Shown here piece after piece: positions 16,641 through 24,798 of a stretch of 64,000 nt of DNA (positions within the stretch are counted from its first letter, which is position 1; each line of letters opens with the position of its first letter). A model generated the notes under the pieces. That model was given only the letters and a program-made list of their open reading frames with translations. It had not been told where the DNA came from and searched no databases. This DNA comes from Streptomyces griseus subsp. griseus (GTDB taxonomy: Bacteria; Actinomycetota; Actinomycetes; Streptomycetales; Streptomycetaceae). A program made the translations under genes and the position numbers. The stretch is taken from NCBI RefSeq assembly GCF_000720255.1, contig NZ_JOJE01000015.1, forward strand, positions 1 through 64,000, read 5' to 3'.

Positions 16641-17410
16641 GCGGTCGCGCCCCCTCCCCCCAGCGCGGGGATACGGGGCACGAAGGACCGGCGCTCGGCA
16701 CGGGCCTCCGGCGAACGGTGCGCCAGGGCCTTGCGCAGCTGGGAGCGGCCACGGTGGATACGGGAGCGGACCGTGCCCAGCTTGACGCCGAGGGTCGCGG
16801 CGATCTCCTCGTAGGACAGTCCCTCGATGTCGCACAGGACGACCGCGGCGCGGAACTCGGGCGCGAGGGTGTCGAGGGCCTGCTGGATGTCCGCGTCGAA
16901 GTGCGCGTCGTTGAAGACCTGCTGGGGGGAGGGATCCCGGCTGGGCAGTCGCTCGGCCGCGTCCTCGCCGAGGGCGTCGAAGCGGATGCGCTGCTTGCGG
17001 CGGACCATGTCCAGGAACAGGTTGGTGGTGATGCGGTGCAGCCAGCCCTCGAAGGTCCCCGGCGTGTAGGTCGACAGGGAGCGGAAGACGCGGACGAAGA
17101 CCTCCTGGGTGAGGTCCTCGGCGTCGTGCTGGTTGCCGGTGAGGCGGTACGCCAGCCGGTAGACCCGTCCGCTGTGCGTGCTGACGATCTCCTCCCAGGT
17201 GGGCGGAGTCCACGCCTGCCCGTCCGCGTCGGTGGAGAAGGTCGCGGTCTGGGCCTGGTCAGCGGCGTGGCTGTGGTCAGCAGCGGTGTTGTTCACGGAT
17301 TTCGGCCTACCCGCCGATCCGAGGAAGCGCCGCAGCGCTCCTCTCCGATCCACAGGCGCAGCCGCACCTCCCCTGTCGGCTCTGGTGGTGTCCAGTGGAG
17401 CCCCTACCAT
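16637..17410 (-). CDS. ECF sigma factor (SigE-like, mycobacterial sigE synteny)
   Basis: The 257-aa protein has sigma-2 ([42 protein letters not shown]) and sigma-4 ([36 protein letters not shown]). It directs RNA polymerase to stress genes. The ATG at 17410 has a GAGGTGG ribosome site, and the resulting length matches M. tuberculosis SigE, whose gene is likewise followed by rseA, htrA and tatB. It should not be confused with Streptomyces sigE (the cell-envelope CseABC regulator), which is a different ECF gene. A roughly 70-residue leader precedes the sigma-2 domain. Confidence 0.9.
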   Translation of the reverse strand: MVGAPLDTTRADRGGAAAPVDRRGALRRFLGSAGRPKSVNNTAADHSHAADQAQTATFSTDADGQAWTPPTWEEIVSTHSGRVYRLAYRLTGNQHDAEDLTQEVFVRVFRSLSTYTPGTFEGWLHRITTNLFLDMVRRKQRIRFDALGEDAAERLPSRDPSPQQVFNDAHFDADIQQALDTLAPEFRAAVVLCDIEGLSYEEIAATLGVKLGTVRSRIHRGRSQLRKALAHRSPEARAERRSFVPRIPALGGGGATA

Positions 17411-17640
17411 AGCCACCTCGCCCGTTAGCTCCGGATAAGCGGTTTTACGAGAATTTGATCTGGGCTGACACGGCTCATACGGCTGCGTCAGGACTTGCTC
17501 GGCGTCCCGCCCGTCGTCGTGATCCAACTGTGTCTCCCCGGTCGTCTCTCCCACCCTTCTAAACGCCCGGTCCCATCTGCGGGTTCCCGACGCCAACGGA
17601 TACAGTCACGCCGAGGCAACCACGGGGACAGGAGAGGGTC

Positions 17641-18273
17641 ATTACCGGCAACCGGCAGACGAGCTGGGCGTTCGCCGACGCCTATGTCGCCGAGGACGAA
17701 GCACTGCACTGGGCCCGGGACCGGGCCCGCGAGGCAGGGCTGCGCTCGGTGACGCCCGGCACGGGCGCCGCGCTGCGGTTGCTCGCCGCCTCCGTGGACG
17801 CGAAGGCGGTCGCGGAGATCGGTACCGGGACCGGTGTCTCCGGCATCCACCTGCTGCACGGCATGCGGCCGGACGGCGTCCTGACGACCGTGGACCCGGA
17901 GCCGGAGCACCAGCAGTTCGCGCGGCAGGCGTTCCGCGCCTGCGGCTTCGCCAGCAACCGGGCCCGCTTCATCCCCGGCCGCGCGCTGGACGTGCTGCCC
18001 CGGCTCGCGGACGCGGGCTATGACCTGGTCTTCTGCGACGGCGACCGCCTGGAGTTCCTCGACTACCTCGCTGAATCGTTGCGGCTGCTGCGGCCCGGCG
18101 GGCTGGTCGTCTTCGAGGGCGTCTTCGCCAATGGCCGCACCGTGGACTCGGGCCCGCAGCCCACTGAGGTCATAAGGATCCGGGAACTGCTGCGCGCGGT
18201 GCGCGAGAGTCAGGAACTGGTGCCGTCACTGCTCCCTGTGGGTGACGGCCTGCTGTGCGCGGTCAAACGATAA
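17641..18273 (+). CDS. O-methyltransferase, probably starting at an ATT codon
   Basis: The 210-aa protein is a class I SAM-dependent methyltransferase with motif I VAEIGTGTGVSGIHLL, acidic VDPEPEH and FCDGDRLEFLDYL, and a final GDGLLCAVKR strand. The mycobacterial counterpart (Rv1220c, from memory) is also divergent from sigE. Homology-like sequence (TSWAFADAYVAEDEALHW) precedes the first GTG at 17749, and the only well-placed ribosome site (GGAGAGG) is followed by GTC ATT with no ATG, GTG, TTG or CTG in frame. I therefore place the start at ATT 17641; a start at 17749 would delete 36 residues of the N-terminal helix. The methyl acceptor is unknown. Confidence 0.82.
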   Translation: MTGNRQTSWAFADAYVAEDEALHWARDRAREAGLRSVTPGTGAALRLLAASVDAKAVAEIGTGTGVSGIHLLHGMRPDGVLTTVDPEPEHQQFARQAFRACGFASNRARFIPGRALDVLPRLADAGYDLVFCDGDRLEFLDYLAESLRLLRPGGLVVFEGVFANGRTVDSGPQPTEVIRIRELLRAVRESQELVPSLLPVGDGLLCAVKR

Positions 18274-18305
18274 GGACCGCGCTGCCTCTTGAGAGTGGTG
18301 AGAAG

Positions 18306-18328
18306 TCCCCCGGAAAACCGCCGGGGGA
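18306..18328. terminator. Terminator after the O-methyltransferase gene
   Basis: TCCCCCGG (18306-18313) pairs with CCGGGGGA (18321-18328) about 30 bp after the stop codon. Confidence 0.6.
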
Positions 18329-18365
18329 ACCGGAAAAATAGTGTGGCGGCCCGGAAAATCAGCCG

Positions 18366-18392
18366 CCCCGGCATCGGAATGCGATGCCGGGG
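18366..18392. terminator. Terminator between convergent methyltransferase and DUF3117 genes
   Basis: A perfect 11-bp stem (18366-18376 with 18382-18392, 5-nt loop) lies 27 bp after the DUF3117 stop. Together with the preceding hairpin it separates the two convergent genes. Confidence 0.7.
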
Positions 18393-18419
18393 CAGTGAAA
18401 GGGTATGGTCGCTTGCGCG

Positions 18420-18587
18420 TCAGCCGACAACCTTCTTGAGGGCGTCGCCGAGGGCGTCCGCCTCGTCGGGGGTCAGCTCGACGACGAGCCGTCCGCCGCC
18501 TTCGAGCGGAACGCGCATGACGATGCCCCGCCCCTCCTTGGTCACCTCGAGCGGACCATCGCCCGTCCGCGGCTTCATGGCCGCCAT
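18420..18587 (-). CDS. DUF3117 micro-protein, 55 aa
   Basis: The product begins MAAMKPRTGDGPLEVTKEGR and continues with a short beta region and a final helix (TPDEADALGDALKKV). The sequence is almost identical to what I recall of the actinobacterial DUF3117 family (M. tuberculosis Rv1211). The family is very strongly conserved and its function is unknown. The ATG at 18587 has an AGGAAGGGGAAC ribosome site. A longer open frame behind it is not supported. It is a single gene, convergent with the methyltransferase. Confidence 0.92.
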   Translation of the reverse strand: MAAMKPRTGDGPLEVTKEGRGIVMRVPLEGGGRLVVELTPDEADALGDALKKVVG

Positions 18588-18964
18588 GCTCGTTCCCCTT
18601 CCTGAAACCAGCTCATCGTCAAGGCCGACGGCCCGCGAGGGCACGCGCGATCCAGAGAGGGACCCGCGACACCGGCATCGAACACATTGCTTCCAGGCCA
18701 TTATCCCGCATCTCAGGACCCGATGACCAACATCAGTCGGCATCACTTGGGCAACGCGCGCGAGCAAAACCACTCAATTCGGCGATGTGACTGCGATACT
18801 GCGCGGCCGCACGGAGTTCGGCGGACCGAAAACCTCCGTGAACTCTTTGACGCAGGTCACACGTCCGGTACGGGCCGTGGGCGGCGAACTCCGCCATGCT
18901 GTTCCTTCGTACAGACGACGTACTGACGGGTACGTCGAAGCCGTGACATCGGAGGGGATACCCC
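18588..18964. other. 377-bp intergenic region with three successive hairpins
   Basis: This gap separates the divergent DUF3117 and enoyl-CoA hydratase genes. On the plus strand it holds three hairpins: ACGGAG-TTCGG-cgga-CCGAA-aac-CTCCGT (18811-18839), GGCGG-cgaact-CCGCC (18880-18895) and CGACGTAC-tgacgg-GTACGTCG (18916-18937). The last lies 28 nt before the hydratase ATG. A TTGACG box at 18847-18852 may be a -35 element, but I see no good -10 partner. No coding frame is convincing. Confidence 0.4.
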
Positions 18965-19756
18965 ATGGCCGACACCGTGCTCTACGAGGTGAACGACGGG
19001 CTCGCGACGATCACGCTGAACCGCCCCGAGGCGATGAACGCGCTGAACGTCGCGACCAAGGTCGCCCTCCGGGAGGCGGTCCGCACGGCGGCGGACGACG
19101 ACGCCGTACGGGCGGTGCTGCTGACGGCCGCCGGGGACCGGGCGTTCTGTGTGGGCCAGGACCTCAAGGAGCACATCGGGCTCCTGATGGAGGGCTCGGG
19201 GCAGGTCATGAGCACGGTCAAGGAGCACTACAACCCGATCGTGCGGGCGCTGACGGAGATGGCGAAGCCGGTGGTCGCCGGCGTGAACGGGGTGGCGGCG
19301 GGCGCCGGCTTCGGTTTCGCCCTCGCCGCGGACTACCGGGTGGTCGCGGACACGGCCGCCTTCAACACGTCGTTCGCGGGGGTGGCGCTGACCGCGGACT
19401 CCGGCGTCTCGTGGACCCTGCCGCGGGTGGTCGGTCCCGGGCGCGCCACTGACCTGCTGCTGTTCCCACGGAGCGTCAAGGCGCAGGAGGCGTACGAGCT
19501 GGGTATCGCCAACCGGGTCGTGCCCTCGGCGGAGCTGCGTGCGGAGGCCGAGAAGGTCGCGCGGGAGCTTGCGCAGGGGCCGACCGTGGCGTTCGGGGCG
19601 ATCAAGGAGGCGGTGGGGTACGGGATGACCCACTCCCTGGCCGAGACGCTGGAGAAGGAGGACGAGCTTCAGACGCGGGCGGGGGCGGCGGAAGATCACG
19701 CGATCGCGGTGCGGGCGTTCGTGAACAAGGAGAAGCCGAAGTACTCGGGGCGGTAG
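18965..19756 (+). CDS. Enoyl-CoA hydratase/isomerase family protein
   Basis: The 263-aa crotonase-fold protein has the oxyanion-hole motifs FCVGQDLKEH and GVAAGAGFGFALAADYRV. At the position where hydratases carry their second glutamate it reads GVALTADSGVSW, with aspartate, resembling PaaG-type 1,2-epoxyphenylacetyl-CoA isomerases rather than classic hydratases. It probably acts on acyl-CoA esters in fatty-acid or phenylacetate catabolism, although no other catabolic gene is near. The ATG has a strong GGAGGGG ribosome site. It is a single gene with a structured upstream region. Confidence 0.88.
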   Translation: MADTVLYEVNDGLATITLNRPEAMNALNVATKVALREAVRTAADDDAVRAVLLTAAGDRAFCVGQDLKEHIGLLMEGSGQVMSTVKEHYNPIVRALTEMAKPVVAGVNGVAAGAGFGFALAADYRVVADTAAFNTSFAGVALTADSGVSWTLPRVVGPGRATDLLLFPRSVKAQEAYELGIANRVVPSAELRAEAEKVARELAQGPTVAFGAIKEAVGYGMTHSLAETLEKEDELQTRAGAAEDHAIAVRAFVNKEKPKYSGR

Positions 19757-19851
19757 GCAGGGGGCCGCGGCGCCGTTGCGGACTGCTGGGTTCGTTGTGG
19801 TTGTTCGCACCCACGCGGCCGAGCCGCAGTTCGATACAGCCCCACGGCCCC

Positions 19852-20430
19852 TTACCGGCTCACGCACGTTTCCAAGTGATCGTTGACCAACCCGCACGCC
19901 TGCATCAGCGCGTACGCCGTCGTCGGGCCCACGAAGCGCAGGCCCCTCTTCTTCAGGGCCTTGGACAGGGCCGTCGACTCCGAAGTGATCGCGGGGACGT
20001 CGGCCAGGGTCTTCGGGACGACGTGGACGGCTGGGTCCGGGGCGTGGGACCAGATGAGTTCGTCAAGGTCGCCGGGGGCCCAGTCGGCCAGGGCGCGGGC
20101 GTTGGCCAGGGTCGCGTCGATCTTGGCTCGGTTGCGGATGATGCCGGGGTCGGCGAGGAGGCGCTCGCGGTCCTCGTCGGTGAAGGCGGCGACCGAGGCG
20201 ATCTTGAAGTCGGCGAAGGCGGTACGGAAGCCTGGGCGGCGGCGCAGGATGGTGATCCAGGACAGGCCGGACTGGAAGGCCTCCAGGCTGAGGCGTTCGA
20301 AGAGCGCGTCGTCGCCGTGGACCGGGCGGCCCCACTCCTCGTCGTGGTACGTGACGTAGTCCGGCGTGGACAGCGCCCAGGGGCAGCGCAGCGCGCCGTC
20401 GGAGCCCGCGAGGGCGGTGCCGTCGCTCAC
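19852..20430 (-). CDS. tag: DNA-3-methyladenine glycosylase I
   Basis: The 192-aa enzyme has the Tag zinc ligands (CPWA with YHDEEWG near the N-terminus; NDHLETC at the C-terminus) and the helix-hairpin-helix region. It excises 3-methyladenine from alkylated DNA, the first step of base excision repair. The start is GTG at 20430, overlapping the stop of the DivIVA-like gene by 3 bp, so the two form an operon. It ends in TAA, unusual in this G+C-rich window. The same DivIVA-tag pair follows folP2 in mycobacteria. Confidence 0.93.
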   Translation of the reverse strand: MSDGTALAGSDGALRCPWALSTPDYVTYHDEEWGRPVHGDDALFERLSLEAFQSGLSWITILRRRPGFRTAFADFKIASVAAFTDEDRERLLADPGIIRNRAKIDATLANARALADWAPGDLDELIWSHAPDPAVHVVPKTLADVPAITSESTALSKALKKRGLRFVGPTTAYALMQACGLVNDHLETCVSR

Positions 20431-20783
20431 TGGTGGTCCTCCGGCCGGGACTTCTCCATGGAGATGTGGGCCGCGGCGGCCTGGGCGCCGGCCAGCGCGG
20501 ACTCCAGGTCGGCGATGCGGGCGTCTCGCTCCGCGAGCTCGGCGGCCACGCGATTGAGCGCGTCGTCGACGTCGGCCATGCGGTAGCCGCGGGCGGCGAG
20601 GGGGAAGCGGAGGTGGTCGACGTCGGCGCGGTGGATCGGGCGGTCCACCGGGAGCGGGTCGTGGAGCCGCTGGGGCGCTGCCTCGGGGAGCGGGCCGGTG
20701 CCCTCGCCGCCGCCGACCACCGCGAGTGTCACCGCGGCGACCACGACGGCGAGCGCGATGACCAGGAACAGGAACATAACCAT
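20427..20783 (-). CDS. Small membrane protein with DivIVA-like domain
   Basis: The 118-aa product starts with a membrane helix (MVMFLFLVIALAVVVAAVTL), then a proline-rich linker and a DivIVA-type segment (LRFPLAARGYRMADVDDALN) followed by a coiled coil (AAELAERDARIADLES). DivIVA proteins mark cell poles and curved membrane in actinomycetes; this short version is the type found next to tag and folP2 in mycobacteria and its role is unknown. Two start codons are possible, ATG 20783 and ATG 20777. It is coupled to tag and divergent from the FolP2-like gene. Confidence 0.85.
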   Translation of the reverse strand: MVMFLFLVIALAVVVAAVTLAVVGGGEGTGPLPEAAPQRLHDPLPVDRPIHRADVDHLRFPLAARGYRMADVDDALNRVAAELAERDARIADLESALAGAQAAAAHISMEKSRPEDHQ

Positions 20784-20921
20784 GGCTTGAGGCCCCACGC
20801 TCTGTGTGCTCGAAGTCGAATGTGTCAGGGTCCGATCGTGCCATGCGCGTCCGACAGTTAGGGTCGCAGGCGGGCGAAGAGCAGGACGAACCACAGGTCG
20901 TACTAGGAGTGTGCACACGGG

Positions 20922-21782
20922 ATGCTCAGGCTGGGCAGGCGGGAATTCGAACCGCGCGAGCCGGTGGTCATGGCGATCGTGAACCGGACCCCGGACTCCT
21001 TCTACGACCAGGGGGCCACGTTCCGCGACGAGCCGGCCCTCGCGCGCGTGGAGCAGGCGGTGGCCGAGGGGGCCGCGATCATCGACATCGGCGGGGTCAA
21101 GGCGGGCCCCGGCGAGGAGGTGACCGCCGAGGAGGAGGCGCGGCGGACGGTCGGCTTCGTGACGGAGGTACGGCGGCGCTTCCCCGACGTCGTCATCAGC
21201 GTGGACACCTGGCGGGCCGAGGTCGGGGAAGCGGTCTGCGAGGCCGGCGCCGACCTGCTGAACGACGCGTGGGGCGGGGTGGACCCCCGGCTCGCGGAGG
21301 TCGCGGCACGCTACGGGGTGGGCCTGGTGTGCACCCACGCGGGCGGCGCGGAGCCTCGGACCCGGCCGCACCGGGTGACGTACGACGACGTCATGGCGGA
21401 CATCCTGCGGGTGACCGTCGGTCTGGCCGAGCGGGCGGTGTCGCTGGGCGTGCCGAGGGAGTCGGTGCTGATCGACCCCGGTCACGACTTCGGCAAGAAC
21501 ACCCGGCACAGCCTGGAGGCCACCCGGCGGCTGGACGAGATGGTCGCCACGGGGTGGCCCGTGCTGGTGTCGCTGTCGAACAAGGACTTCGTCGGGGAGA
21601 CGCTGGACCGCCCCGTGAAGGAACGGGTGGTGGGCACGCTCGCGACGACCGCGGTGTCGGCCTGGCTGGGGGCCCAGGTGTACCGGGTGCACGAGGTGGC
21701 GGAGACCCGTCAGGTGCTGGACATGGTCGCGTCGATCGCGGGCCACCGCCCACCGGCGGTGGCCCGGCGCGGGCTGGCGTGA
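20922..21782 (+). CDS. FolP2-like dihydropteroate synthase homologue
   Basis: The 286-aa TIM-barrel protein matches DHPS overall (VNRTPDSFYDQGATF, IIDIGGVKAGPG, VVISVDTWRAEV, LLNDAWGG, DPGHDFGKN). Two functional loops are unlike true DHPS: the DIGGESTRPG loop is replaced by DIGGVKAGPG, and the C-terminal segment lacks the usual SRK core. Mycobacterial FolP2, in the same gene neighbourhood, is reported not to replace FolP1, so this one may make another product. Gene order (DivIVA/tag divergent; LOG convergent) supports the FolP2 assignment. A GGAG lies 12 nt before the ATG, rather far. Confidence 0.88.
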   Translation: MLRLGRREFEPREPVVMAIVNRTPDSFYDQGATFRDEPALARVEQAVAEGAAIIDIGGVKAGPGEEVTAEEEARRTVGFVTEVRRRFPDVVISVDTWRAEVGEAVCEAGADLLNDAWGGVDPRLAEVAARYGVGLVCTHAGGAEPRTRPHRVTYDDVMADILRVTVGLAERAVSLGVPRESVLIDPGHDFGKNTRHSLEATRRLDEMVATGWPVLVSLSNKDFVGETLDRPVKERVVGTLATTAVSAWLGAQVYRVHEVAETRQVLDMVASIAGHRPPAVARRGLA

Positions 21783-21789
21783 GGGAGGC

Positions 21790-22548
21790 CTACCGGCCCG
21801 CCTCCTTCGAGACCAGCGCCACCGCCTCGTCCACGTCGTCCGTCACATGGAACAGCAGGAGGTCGTCCGGTGCGGCCTTGCCCTGGGCGATCAGGGTGTT
21901 CTTCAGCCAGTCGATGAGGCCGCCCCAGTAGTCGGTGCCGAACAGGACGATGGGGAAGCGGGTCACTTTCTGGGTCTGGACGAGGGTGAGGGCCTCGAAG
22001 AGTTCGTCGAGGGTGCCGAGTCCGCCGGGGAGGACCACGAAGCCCTGCGCGTACTTGACGAACATCATCTTCCGCACGAAGAAGTAACGGAAGTTGAGGC
22101 CGATGTCGACGTAGGGGTTGAGGCCCTGCTCGAAGGGGAGCTCGATGCCGAGGCCGACCGAGATGCCGCCCGCCTCGCTCGCGCCCTTGTTGGCGGCCTC
22201 CATGGCGCCGGGGCCGCCGCCCGTGATCACGGCGAAGCCCGCCTCGACCAGACCGCTGCCCAGCCGGACTCCGGCCTCGTACTCCGGCGACTCCGCAGAG
22301 GTCCTGGCCGAGCCGAACACGCTGATCGCGGGTGGGAGTTCGGCGAGCGTGCCGAACCCCTCGATGAACTCCGACTGGATGCGCAGCACGCGCCAGGGGT
22401 CGGTGTGCACCCAGTCCGACGGGCCGCCCGCGTCCAGGAGGCGCTGGTCCGTCGTGCTCGCCGTGACCTGACCGCGTCTCCGGAGGACCGGTCCCAGGCG
22501 CTGTTCCTCCGGCGGCTGCTTCTTCCCCTCGGGGTTACCGGTAGCCAT
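21790..22548 (-). CDS. LOG family (TIGR00730) protein, cytokinin-riboside 5'-monophosphate phosphoribohydrolase type
   Basis: The 252-aa protein has the family motifs SVFGSARTS, GGGPGAMEAANKGASEAGG and PGGLGTLDELFEALTL (the PGGxGTxxE active-site loop). LOG enzymes cleave nucleoside monophosphates at the N-glycosidic bond; most bacterial members act on AMP-like nucleotides. An extra N-terminal stretch of about 55 residues, rich in Gly/Lys/Gln, precedes the Rossmann domain. The ATG has GGAGGGAG upstream. It converges with the folP2-like gene with 7 bp between stops. Confidence 0.92.
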   Translation of the reverse strand: MATGNPEGKKQPPEEQRLGPVLRRRGQVTASTTDQRLLDAGGPSDWVHTDPWRVLRIQSEFIEGFGTLAELPPAISVFGSARTSAESPEYEAGVRLGSGLVEAGFAVITGGGPGAMEAANKGASEAGGISVGLGIELPFEQGLNPYVDIGLNFRYFFVRKMMFVKYAQGFVVLPGGLGTLDELFEALTLVQTQKVTRFPIVLFGTDYWGGLIDWLKNTLIAQGKAAPDDLLLFHVTDDVDEAVALVSKEAGR

Positions 22549-22639
22549 GTGCGCTCCCTCCGCTTGCCTGTTTCCACCTCAGCGTAGATCTACGCGGGTT
22601 ACGTACGGGGGACGTCCGCACGTCTGCCGTACAGCGTCG

Positions 22640-23719
22640 TCACGCCGTCAGCCAGGCGCGCAGCCGCTCCTCACCGGCGATGATCTTCGCGGTATCCACC
22701 CGCTCGTCCCGCTTGTGCGCCAAGTGGGGGTTGCCGGGTCCGTAGTTGACGGCCGGGACCCCGAGCGACGAGAAGCGGGAGACGTCCGTCCAGCCGTACT
22801 TCGGCTGCGGGGTGCCGCCCACGGCCTCGATGAACGCCGCCGCGGCCGGGTGGGAGAGGCCGGGCAGGGCGCCGGGGCTGTGGTCGTCCACCACGAACTC
22901 GGCCACGCCACAGTCGGCGAAGACCTCCTCGACGTGGGCTATGGCCTCCTGGGGCGTGCGGTCGGGCGCGTAGCGGAAATTGACCGTGACCACGCACTCG
23001 TCGGGGATCACGTTCCCGGCGACGCCACCGCTGACGCCCACGGCGTTGAGGCCCTCCCGGTACTCCAGGCCGTCGATCACCGGGTAGCGCGGCTCGTACG
23101 AGGCCAGGCGGGCCAGAACGGGGGCCGCCGCGTGGATCGCGTTGGAGCCCATCCAGCCGCGGGCCGAGTGCGCGCGCTCGCCCTTCGTCCTCAGCAGCAC
23201 CCGCAGGGTGCCCTGGCAGCCGCCCTCCACCTGGCCGTCCGACGGCTCCAGCAGGATCGCGAAGTCGCCCTCCAGCCATTCGGGGTGGGCCTCGGCGACG
23301 TGCTTGAGGCCGTTGAGATCGGCGGCGACCTCTTCGTTGTCGTAGAAGACGAAGGTCAGGTCGCGGTTGGAGGCCGGGACGGTCGCCGCGATGCGCAGCT
23401 GGACCGCCACGCCCGACTTCATGTCGCAGGTGCCGCAGCCCCACAGGACGCCGTCCGCGTCGAGCCGGGAGGGGACGTTGTCGGCGATCGGGACGGTGTC
23501 GATGTGGCCGGCGAGGATCACACGCTCGGAGCGCCCCAGGTTCGTCCGGGCGATCACGTTGTTGCCGTAGCGCTCCACCGTCAGGTGCGGCAGCGTGCGC
23601 AGGGCGGCCTCGACGGCGTCCGCGAGCGGCTTCTCGGTGCCGCTCTCCGAGGGGAAGTCGACGAGACGCGCGGTGAGCGCGGCGACGTCCAGCGTGAGGT
23701 CAAGCGAGGTGTCGGCCAT
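22640..23719 (-). CDS. dapE: Succinyl-diaminopimelate desuccinylase
   Basis: The 359-aa M20-family metallopeptidase has the metal-binding motifs GHIDTVP and LWGCGTCDMKSGVA, then YDNEEV with the catalytic and binding glutamates, and a dimerisation domain (KGERAHSARGWMG). It releases L,L-diaminopimelate from the succinylated intermediate in lysine and peptidoglycan synthesis. DapC, the preceding step, is encoded at 25645-26760. The ATG at 23719 lacks a ribosome site, and TAGGGT lies at -13 to -8, suggesting a leaderless mRNA. It is divergent from the exported protein gene 83 bp away. Confidence 0.93.
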   Translation of the reverse strand: MADTSLDLTLDVAALTARLVDFPSESGTEKPLADAVEAALRTLPHLTVERYGNNVIARTNLGRSERVILAGHIDTVPIADNVPSRLDADGVLWGCGTCDMKSGVAVQLRIAATVPASNRDLTFVFYDNEEVAADLNGLKHVAEAHPEWLEGDFAILLEPSDGQVEGGCQGTLRVLLRTKGERAHSARGWMGSNAIHAAAPVLARLASYEPRYPVIDGLEYREGLNAVGVSGGVAGNVIPDECVVTVNFRYAPDRTPQEAIAHVEEVFADCGVAEFVVDDHSPGALPGLSHPAAAAFIEAVGGTPQPKYGWTDVSRFSSLGVPAVNYGPGNPHLAHKRDERVDTAKIIAGEERLRAWLTA

Positions 23720-23726
23720 GGCGACG

Positions 23727-23732
23727 ACCCTA
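23727..23732 (-). promoter_or_regulatory. -10 box for a probable leaderless dapE mRNA
   Basis: TAGGGT on the minus strand lies 7 nt before the dapE ATG, with no Shine-Dalgarno sequence. Confidence 0.45.
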
Positions 23733-23790
23733 ACCCGCCAAGCTGAGGAACACGGTCCGAACCCGGCTCGGCTGCGACCGTACTCTCCAG

Positions 23791-23796
23791 TACCTT
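23791..23796 (+). promoter_or_regulatory. -10 box for a probable leaderless mRNA (331-aa gene)
   Basis: TACCTT lies at -12 to -7 from the GTG at 23803, and no ribosome site precedes it. It and the dapE box lie back to back in an 83-bp gap. Confidence 0.45.
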
Positions 23797-23802
23797 GTAC
23801 GC

Positions 23803-24798
23803 GTGCCAGAGCAGTCCCCCTCCTCCCCCAAACGCCGCGGCCGTCTCCTGCGTTACGGAGCGGCCTTCGTCGCCCTGTCGTCGGTGACCGGCTATCTCGC
23901 GGTGCAGTACGTCACCGGAGGCGCCGGCAATCCGGGGTGCAAGGTCGTCTCCGGCACGGGCCGGGGGAGCTATGAGTTCTCGCCCGAGCAGGCGGTGAAC
24001 GCGGCGACGATAGCGGCGGTCGGCACCAATCGCGGCATGCCCGAGCGGGCCGTGACCATCGCGCTCGCGACCGCGCTCCAGGAATCGGGCCTGCGCAACA
24101 TCGACCATGGTGACCGCGACTCACTGGGCCTGTTCCAGCAGCGGCCCTCGCAGGGCTGGGGAACCCCGGACGAGATCATGGACCCGATCTACTCGGCGGA
24201 CATCTTCTACAAGCACCTCGCCAAGGTCCGCGACTACACCGGCCTGCCCCTGACCGTCGCCGCGCAGCGCGTGCAGCGCAGCGGCTACCCGGAGGCGTAC
24301 GCCAAGCACGAGCCGGACGCCACGCTGCTCGCCGCCGCGCTCACCGGGCAGGCGGCGGCCACGCTGACCTGCGAAGGGCGTCCCGGAGCCACCCCGACCG
24401 GGGGGCCGGACGCGGTGCGTGCGGCGCTCATGAGGGACTTCGGGCGGGGCGCCGTGCAGGAGGCCGCGGCCGAAGTGGGGGCCCGGAAGTCGCCCTCGCC
24501 GTCGGCGAGCGCCACGCCGACCGCGCGAACCGACGGTCGGACCGTGACCGTGCCGGTGCCCGAGGAGGCGAAGGACGCGTCCGGGCGCGACGCGCGGGAG
24601 CGGGGGTGGCAGTTCGCCCACTGGGCCGTGGCCAACGCCTCCGCGCTGCACATCGAGCGGGTGTCGTACGCCGGTCGGGAGTGGACCGCCGGGAACACGG
24701 ACAGCCGGTGGCGAACGACCCGTACCGAGGACGCGGCCGGGGCGGGCCAGTCGGCGGGCGCGGGCGCGGGTTCGGTGCGGATCGTGACAGCGCGGTAG
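23803..24798 (+). CDS. Membrane-anchored protein with lysozyme-like domain
   Basis: The 331-aa product has a basic N-terminus, one membrane segment (YGAAFVALSSVTGYLAVQYV, about 18-37) and an external region with ALATALQESGLRNIDHGDRD and LGLFQQRPSQGWGTP. The Gln-Glu-Ser of an active-site-like helix followed by SLGLFQQRPSQGWG is the pattern of lysozyme-fold peptidoglycan-binding proteins of actinomycetes. The catalytic role is inferred. The C-terminal part (after about residue 225) is a second small domain of unknown type with a Pro/Ser linker. The GTG start has no Shine-Dalgarno sequence. Confidence 0.8.
   Translation: MPEQSPSSPKRRGRLLRYGAAFVALSSVTGYLAVQYVTGGAGNPGCKVVSGTGRGSYEFSPEQAVNAATIAAVGTNRGMPERAVTIALATALQESGLRNIDHGDRDSLGLFQQRPSQGWGTPDEIMDPIYSADIFYKHLAKVRDYTGLPLTVAAQRVQRSGYPEAYAKHEPDATLLAAALTGQAAATLTCEGRPGATPTGGPDAVRAALMRDFGRGAVQEAAAEVGARKSPSPSASATPTARTDGRTVTVPVPEEAKDASGRDARERGWQFAHWAVANASALHIERVSYAGREWTAGNTDSRWRTTRTEDAAGAGQSAGAGAGSVRIVTAR

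Noticed and set aside
20935..20965. Possible tRNA T-loop (GGAATTCGAACCG)
   Set aside because: It has no acceptor stem or anticodon arm around it and lies within the folP2-like coding sequence.
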